NCBI GenBank assembly: GCA_015680685.1
Contig: MNCI01013643.1
Location: 101,029 to 165,028 of the forward strand
Direction of reading: 5' to 3'
DNA length: 64,000 nt
Origin: Gnetum montanum
Taxonomy: Eukaryota; Streptophyta; Gnetopsida; Gnetales; Gnetaceae
Shown here: piece after piece, positions 57,770 to 64,000 of the stretch
How positions within the stretch are numbered: position 1 is the first letter of the stretch
How the letters are laid out: the number at the start of each line of letters is the position of its first letter
Made by a program: the position numbers and the translations under genes
The notes under the pieces: generated by a model
Told to the model about the DNA's origin: nothing
Database searches by the model: none
Seen by the model: only the letters and a program-made list of their open reading frames with translations

Positions 57770-58960
57770 ATGCCATACATAAGTAATCAAAGTAGTATGG
57801 CATTGTACAATGATAACACATTATGTCAACAATCCTATGATGGCATATTCCTAAAGTGCTTAGGTAAAATTGAAGCCAAAATAGTCCTAGAGGAGGTTAA
57901 CAAGGGAGTTTGTGGAGGACATATAAGATCTAGAGCCATGATCACTAAGATTAGATGGTTAGGCTACTATTGGCCCCATATGGAAAATTACTACTTGAAA
58001 AATGTTAAGAGATGTGACACATGCCAATGATATAGAAACTTGATACATTTATCACCAACTAAGTTACATACAACCTACATAACATGGCCATTTCAATGAT
58101 GGGATTGGGATATCATTGGACATATAATGTCTAAGTCTACTACAGGGCATAACTTGATCATTATTGCAACCAAATACTTTACCAAGTGGGTTGAGGCTAT
58201 TTACCTAAGGAAGACCACATCTGAACAAGTTTGCAAATTAATCCTAGACAACATTTTCACTCATTTTGGCATACCCATGACCATAGTTACAGATAATGGA
58301 CCTAAATTTAGTAGCCAAGAAACCAAATATTTTTTTTACAACTTAGGCATTAAGCATTCTTTCTCATCACCTTATTATCCTAAAGCCAATGGACAAGAGA
58401 AGCAAGCAAAAAATCCATCTTCAACTTGCTTAAGAAGATGCTCAACAATAGCAATTGGAAGCATGAGTAGCTTGTCCATGTACTATGGGCATATAGAATA
58501 ATCTATCACATGACAACTAGCATGACTCCTTATAGCCTTGTTTATGGTTTTGAAGTTGTTTTACCTCCTAAATTATAGGTGCCATTGATCCAAGTAGCCT
58601 TGACAGACTTTATCAATGACAAGTAAAGCGAGTTATGGACATCAATACTAGATTTCGTGGAGGAGCATTGTATCCAAGCACTTGCTCACATCAAGCACTA
58701 TTAAGAGAGGAAAAAGCGACAACATCATCATAACTTGAACATGCGCAAGATCAAGGAGGGTGACCTAGTCCTCAACGTCGTTTGTGAGCATGTGGATAAA
58801 TTCGCAGCTAACTAGGAAGGGTCCTTCCTTGTCACTAGAGCCTACAGTAATGGAGCATTTAGAATAGCCAACATGGATGGGAATGAGTTGTCCAATTTAG
58901 TCAATCATTCCTCTCTAAAGACATACTACATGTACCTAGTAGATCATCAACAAGAGAGCC
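57770..58960 (+). pseudogene. G integrase
   Basis: The N-terminal zinc finger region reads GVCGGHIRSRAMITKIRWLG and NVKRCDTCQ. The core has WDWDIIGHIMSKST (first Asp), TIVTDNGPKFSS (second Asp) and PKANGQEKQAK (Glu present, one residue lost before it). Beyond 58500 the frame is broken; a C-terminal part (MRKIKEGDLVLNVV-like, near 58740-58790) is visible. No chromodomain. Stops at 58028, 58098 and 58500 inactivate it. Confidence 0.88.
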
Positions 58961-59185
58961 TTCTTTTAACAATTTTCTATGATCTTAAACTAGGAACATG
59001 ACCTGCTAGGGCCTTAAACTAGTACCATGGCCCACTATGATCTTAAACTAGCAACATTGGTGACCTGGATTGCTTAATTGTCATGTGGCCTATATGCATT
59101 GTAGTGTTATAATATGCAATGGTGTTTTGTATTTTTGTCGGTGCCTCTTGGTTTAATCCTCCAGGCACCAACAAAGAGGAACCTT
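58961..59185 (+). other. G 3' UTR: repeat island 3, hairpin, polypurine tract
   Basis: It contains GGCCTTAAACTAGTACCATG-type units (58980-59070) and a 7-bp inverted repeat GGTGCCT/AGGCACC (59140-59146, 59163-59169). A short purine run AAAGAGGAA (59173-59181) lies five bases before the 3' LTR and is the likely polypurine tract. Confidence 0.6.
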
Positions 59186-60732
59186 TAAAACACCATAAAA
59201 TTTTGCATGTTATAATCAATCTTCATCATGTATCTTTCACCCCATGAAACCCAAGGTAAAATTTCATTGTAAATGTGAAAATCATAAGCCACAGTGGGAA
59301 ATTTCACATACTTCATACTTTTGGGGCTAAAAAATGCCTCATAAGTGGTCTAAGCCTCATTCCCCAAGTAAACAAAATCACCTAGTGTCTATATTTGGGC
59401 TTTGTGTGTGTGTGGGTGGGGGCGGGGGGTGGCGGGGGTGCGGTGTCGTCAAAAATGCCTTTTGGAATGCCAAAAAGGATAATTTGCTAGGTTTTAGGTT
59501 TTATGGGGGGAATGCATTTTTCTATGTTGGAAACACATGTAGGGGCTAGATCTCACCTACCCCTTACATGTAGGGGAGTGGGGGAGGGTGTTTGAAAACT
59601 TTCCCCCCTTAAATGTGGAGACCAAATGCACTAACTTGAAACTTTCTCTCTAGCCTAAAAAGTTTCCCCGTAGCTTGGAAACTTTCCATGTAGCCTAGAA
59701 AGTCCCCCTTCCCCAATGTGGCAAATTCAATCCCCCATCATGGAAGTCATAGGAAGTAAAATTCATGAATTCATGCATTTCAACATTGACTGGCAACCTC
59801 AACAAGCATGGTAGAGAGCTTAGTGTGGAAGATTTATCTCTAGCATGGAAGGTGTGCCCTAGTTACTATTTATAGTATATGTAATGACCCTGGGGAAAAG
59901 CACTTACTATGTATAGTAACACCCCAAATTTGGGCGTCTATCTCACCTAAAATTGTAGCAAATTTGTAGCCATTTCGTAGCTAATTTGCAGTCCCATTTA
60001 TGACCCAAAGATCCTATAAAAGCCAACCTCAAATACCATTTAAGGGTTACACATTTTTTAAATAAGTTTAGAAATTTTGGATAAAATAGAAATTTGCATA
60101 CACAAAATTTCTCACTTGGGACATTTTCAAGCACTCAAGAGCTCTTGTAAGTTCCCATACTTGCATTCTCTTGAATCTTAATGTGGAAATGAGGCCTTGA
60201 GATTTGGTGGATTTTTGGTGTTAACACTGCACTTTTGGGATTCCAAACCCAGTGTGAAGCAACTTAACATCCAAATATTCTATCTTTCTCATCCCCTAGC
60301 AACAACCCAATTGGCAAATCTAAAGTTGTAGTAGCAAAGGAAGGTTTGACAACATCAAGAGTGGCTTAGCACCTAGATCTTGGAGTAGATCACCTTGCTT
60401 CAATGGGCTTTGAACTCTTACATAAGTGAATCTCCATTTTTTTGCTCATCTGGGCACCATTTGTACACATTTCTCTAACTTATTCTTTATTCATTTGTTA
60501 ATAAAGTTTTAAGTTTTGCATTCAAAATTATATTTATTATTTGTGCATTATTTGTATTTGTTTATATTTCCACATTTTTCATCTTATAAGTCCCTAGTTG
60601 ATTTGCCAAATCAACCAAGATGCCTCGAATTTCATTTTTATTATGGAGGCCCTAGAGATTCATGGTTGGAAAACTACTTGCACCAAGGATCCTTGGTTTT
60701 TGTTCTAGCAATTGATGTTTTCAATCGCAACA
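59186..60732 (+). repeat. G 3' LTR
   Basis: The 1547-bp partner of 13090-14535. It starts TAAAACACCAT (TG changed to TA) and ends TCGCAACA. It has an expanded G/T-rich stretch near 59400-59450 that the 5' LTR has only in short form. Confidence 0.87.
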
Positions 60733-61403
60733 AAGGGATACAAGTGTTCACACCCAATGCCAATTGAACTTCGCAAATAAGGTGATGTGATTATACTAGT
60801 AATTCATTAGCATTCGTAATTGTTGTCTTTCCACATGAGTTAGTAAAATTAATGCATATGGTTTAAATCATGGTGAGGTATATGATGTTGATGTTTAATT
60901 GGCCATTAGACTGCTAGTAAATATGAAGTGAAAGTAAAGGTTTCTAAATCTAAGTGCTAGTAAAAAAAATCTAAACTAGCCTATGCGATGAGTAGCTAGT
61001 CTTGATCTTTCGATCACACCTTGGACTTTGTGCAATGACTACTGCAATTAGTAAGTACCATACTACTGGGCATACCAAGTGATAGTACTATTGGGTTACC
61101 AAGTAGTTACACTCATGTGCTCGAGATAAGTTGTAATCATTTTGCTTGATGACATTAAAAGTAAATTGCAAGTAATCGTAAACATTAACTATGAAAATAG
61201 TAAACTAATTGGAAATAGAAAAAAAAAGCAAGTGTTTTTACAATGATGTAGAGTAATCTAAATATTTATTGCCAGTCATGTAATGTGTCCAAGTACATCA
61301 CACTCGAATAAAAATTTTGTTCAATTACAAAACATCATACTATAGGCACACACTTCTAAGTACTGAATTCAAGAAAACAAACTGAAAGAGTTATGTTACC
61401 ATG
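60733..61403 (-). repeat. E1 5' LTR, remainder (after G, truncated by E3)
   Basis: It continues the LTR interrupted at 13089: AAGGGATACAAGTGTTCAC, then blocks that match the A LTRs (near 60825-60890; 60960-61120 with GGGTTACCAAGTAGTTACAC; 61250-61370 with GTCCAAGTACATCACACTC). It stops at 61403 where the E3 LTR begins; the expected GATATC end is missing from the window. Confidence 0.78.
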
Positions 61404-62297
61404 TGATAAGAGCAGTTAATCTAGCAATTTTTTCTAATTATTAGAGTGGCAATTTCTCTAAAATTAGAGTGGCAGTTTTTCTAATTATTAGAGTTGTTGC
61501 TCCCAAGTCTATAAATACAGTGCCTAGGCACATAATTTAGAAAGAAAAAGTCTGGGGAGGGAGTTTGGAAAGGAAGTCCTGAAAGGAAGTCTTTCAAGGG
61601 AAGTCTTTTAGAAGTTAAGTAGCAAAAATTTTTTAGTTAGAGTATTTTTCAAGTGCCCACAGCAGGAGGTCTAAGTGTGGAGGAATCTTAATGCGAGCAT
61701 TGTGTACCTGAGCACACCTTATGTATGACAATAAAGATGAGCTCTTGGATTCATCCTTGCAGCACTTGAGATTTGTTTTCTTACTCATTTTTTTATTTTA
61801 TTTTCTTCTACATTTATTTTATTATTTATTTTATTTTATTTTATGCACTTTACATTTCTATTATTAGCACACACAGTACGATCACTTCAAGCATGCGTGT
61901 AACACTTGGTAACCCAGTAACAATTAGTGTTTGGTAATCCCAGTAGTGTTGTGCTGGTTTAGGATGTGTACAATAAGTGAGAACAGATACTGGTGTTAGG
62001 ATTATTTTAAGGCCTAGTTAATTAGTAGTTAAGTTAAATTTTTCACTTCATGATATCTCTCTCTCGTCCCTTATTAGTAGCGGGACATAAAAACATAAAA
62101 GCTATAAAAATCATATGCCTCAAACTTACTTAACCATACAATTGTGACATATAAGTATGTTTGTGAAGACAATGATTAGCCAACTTGTCCTTGTTCCATA
62201 AAGGTGCATAGGAACTTAGTCCTTGGAATTTGACTGGATTATGCGTGAAACACTTGTACTCGTATGGTTGAGCATAGGGGTACCTTACTGCTCATCA
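61404..62297 (+). repeat. E3 5' LTR (894 bp)
   Basis: It starts TGATAAGAG and ends CTGCTCATCA. It contains a TATA-like CTATAAATACAG at about 61510 and a polyadenylation-type AATAAAG at 61731. Its last 400 bp match the same end of the A LTRs, while its first part is unrelated to them. Three copies of an ATTAGAGTGGCA unit lie near 61440-61500. Confidence 0.82.
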
Positions 62298-62298
62298 T

Positions 62299-62317
62299 TG
62301 GCACCGTTGCCGAGGAC
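62299..62317 (+). promoter_or_regulatory. E3 primer binding site
   Basis: TGGCACCGTTGCCGAGGAC directly after the LTR. Same type as in A (41059-41041). Confidence 0.85.
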
Positions 62318-62432
62318 TTAGTTGTTTGTGCACTAACTAGAACATAGGAAATCATTCACATCATTGGAACAAACCTTTAGGGTTGATTGAGGAAATAATA
62401 AACAAGAGTACATTGCAACTGAATAGAAAAAT

Positions 62433-64000
62433 ATGTCTCTTTCTTTGTACGAAAGCGCTTCATTGCCTAGGTCTGAAATAGGAAAAAATCAGCGACATAA
62501 TATACATGATGTTGATCTGCCAGTCCCTCAAAAATTTTGAGTGGTATATATTCATCCTAATGAGTATATACCAAACTTCACCTTTATCCTCCATCAAGAT
62601 GAACAACTACATTGGAGAGACTTAGAAGGTAACATAGTGTTATCTCTTGATCGTTTAGTCCTGAGCATGCTTCTTCGTGCTCTTACATGAATTGACATGC
62701 TGCACTTACACATGCAAAATATGTTGTACATGACCATGACTCAAGAGAATACCATTCCACAGAGGCATAATGTCAAAGGGACTTGCAATAGGAGAGACAT
62801 CATAAGTCTTTGAAGGGTAAGTGGTCCTAGGATGCCCCACATTTCTTAAGCAAAAATGAGGGTGGTGAACCTACCTCAGGCAATCGACCACACAACCATG
62901 TTCCTTCCCTTGACTTTGGCCAAGGGGTTGTGTATCAGGACCTTCATTCCACTATTCATAACCTAGGTCCTGATACCCATGGGCACAAAGGATCCAAAAA
63001 AAGGAACACGAACTCATGATAAAGGTGGACATTCTGATCGCAATAGCAATTGGGGCCGAGACTACAGAAGAGAAGGTAGCAGACACCATCATGGTGATAG
63101 TTCTCTTTCTTCTTTACCTTCATCCTCTCCTTCAATATTCAGAGATGGTCATAAAGAGAAAGACCATGGGGATAAATGTCGGCAAAGTGGAAGTCATAGA
63201 TGAAACAACCAGGAAAGGGGACGAGGGAACTCTAGAGAATCATGACATAGAAGAAGGGAGAGTAGCAAAAAACATAGGCATCATAGATACCATGGACGAG
63301 ATGATCACGATGAACCCCTACTCGCTACTCGAAGTATGATGGACATAACTAAGGCTTTTAGAATTCCAAAAAGGCACTAGAAAGATAGTAGGATCAAGAC
63401 ATTAGATATGAACAATATCCCACAATTTGAAGGGGGATATAATGCTGATCCTCAGAATTACTTACAAGCATTCCATGATGCGTGTGCCTTACAAAATATA
63501 GAGAATGAATGGAAAAAACTTACATTATTTACACAAAAAATAGTTAAAGAAGCAAAAAGATGGTATTGGTATTTAGAGCCGAAATCCATTCATAAGTGGA
63601 GTACTATGTTAGGACTATTTAATCACAAGTACTAAGCGTACTCCCGAGTGTCTAACTTGTGAAAGAAAATCTAAGGCTAAAAACAAGGAGGACATGAACC
63701 CTTGGATGCTACCATGGGCCGATATTATGCATTGTTACACCATTGTCCTAGCCATGGTTATTCGTAAAGGGATCAACTACACCATCTCGTGGATGGGCTT
63801 AGGCATGAAACGAGAAGAACCCTTGGGACTTATGCCCAAGGAAGACTATATGAGCTTAGGTCCCATCAAATTCAAAGACTATTGGAGCAAGTTGCTAAGG
63901 AAGAAGGTGAGTTACAGAAAAGAGAAAGAGTGAAAGAGTACAACCAGGATCCTTCCCTTTGGAAGAGGGGAGTATGATTTTGTGAAGATGAAGAAGAGTC
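62433..64000 (+). pseudogene. E3 gag (incomplete at window edge)
   Basis: It begins MSLSLYESASLPRSEIGKNQ at 62433 and hits a stop about 35 codons in. A His/Asp/Arg/Ser-rich part follows (62979-63203: GGHSDRNSNWGRDYRREGSR). Then comes the Retrotrans_gag core: NNIPQFEGGYNADPQNYLQA, EAKRWYWYLEPKSIHKWSTM, YYALLHHCPSHGYS, HETRRTLGTYAQGRLYELRS. It ends KRERVKEYNQDPSLWKRGV near the edge. Three or more stops or shifts. It is the clearest gag of the E1/A/E3 group. Confidence 0.82.

Larger units (their letters stand above)
13090..60732 (+). mobile_element. G: giant Tat/Ogre-like Gypsy retrotransposon, nested host
   Basis: G has direct LTRs at 13090-14535 and 59186-60732. In between on the plus strand are gag, protease, a long spacer, RT, RNase H, a second RNase H and integrase. 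A second RNase H after the first is the hallmark of the Tat lineage, and very long elements with a break between protease and RT fit Ogre. Three later insertions (16063-30050, 32731-41893, 52400-56053) account for about 26.8 kb, leaving about 20.8 kb of G itself. Likely target duplication is ATGGG/AAGGG (4 of 5). By eye its LTRs differ much more than those of T, so G is older. No part is intact. Confidence 0.8.
61404..64000 (+). mobile_element. E3: Athila-like Gypsy element, 5' end (runs out of window)
   Basis: A 5' LTR (61404-62297), primer site (62299-62317) and gag (62433 onward) on the plus strand. It truncates the E1 LTR on its left. The CCATG just before it is the candidate target duplication, to be matched beyond the window. 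Its gag and LTR 3' end are related to those of A and E1. Confidence 0.82.

Noticed and set aside
1-64000. CRISPR arrays, bacterial operons, tRNA or rRNA genes, organellar DNA
   Set aside because: No regularly spaced short repeats with unique spacers, no cloverleaf-like sequence and no organellar gene order were seen; all coding traces are plant retroelement or captured nuclear fragments.

Overview
The window is plant nuclear DNA made almost entirely of decayed, nested retrotransposons. I see no intact host gene, no tRNA or rRNA gene and no CRISPR array. The organism is a seed plant. The pol domain orders are plant Gypsy (Tat/Ogre-like and Athila-like), and the captured host-gene fragments (a DDM1-type chromatin remodeller and an A-type cytochrome P450) are plant genes. 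Deep nesting, very long elements and heavy decay would suit a large-genome gymnosperm, but that is a low-confidence inference.

Layout. The oldest layer (E1) is a minus-strand Gypsy element whose 3' segment, integrase, protease and gag lie at 1164-7325. Its 5' LTR is split between 13053-13089 and 60733-61403. A GC-rich LINE sits in its 5' part (7325-13003). Its two halves point in opposite directions (RT half on minus, ORF1 plus endonuclease half on plus), as twin priming produces. A second LINE ORF1 remnant lies at 1-1012.

The E1 5' LTR was then split by a giant plus-strand Tat/Ogre-like element, G (13090-60732; about 20.8 kb once later insertions are removed). G has about 1.5-kb LTRs, gag, protease, a spacer of about 10.5 kb, then RT, RNase H, a second RNase H, integrase and the 3' LTR. 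The spacer holds an antisense gene that looks intron-bearing, with an FCP1-phosphatase-like segment, and arrays of roughly 180-bp repeats.

Three elements inserted into G. T (16063-30050, minus) lies in gag; its LTRs are about 3.6 kb and each carries a P450 fragment. A (32731-41893, minus) lies just after the protease; it has no pol and carries an extra ORF. A solo LTR (52400-56053) lies inside the RT gene. A T-family solo LTR (52502-55090) is nested in that solo LTR, and its U3 carries the start of a DDM1/Lsh-type SNF2 gene. An Athila-like plus-strand element, E3 (61404 to beyond the window), truncates the E1 LTR at the right edge.

The most interesting signal is the T family. It has at least two LTR forms whose terminal sequence and downstream half are shared, while the 5' part (U3) holds different host-gene fragments in sense orientation. 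One fragment comes from DDM1, a gene plants use to silence transposons.
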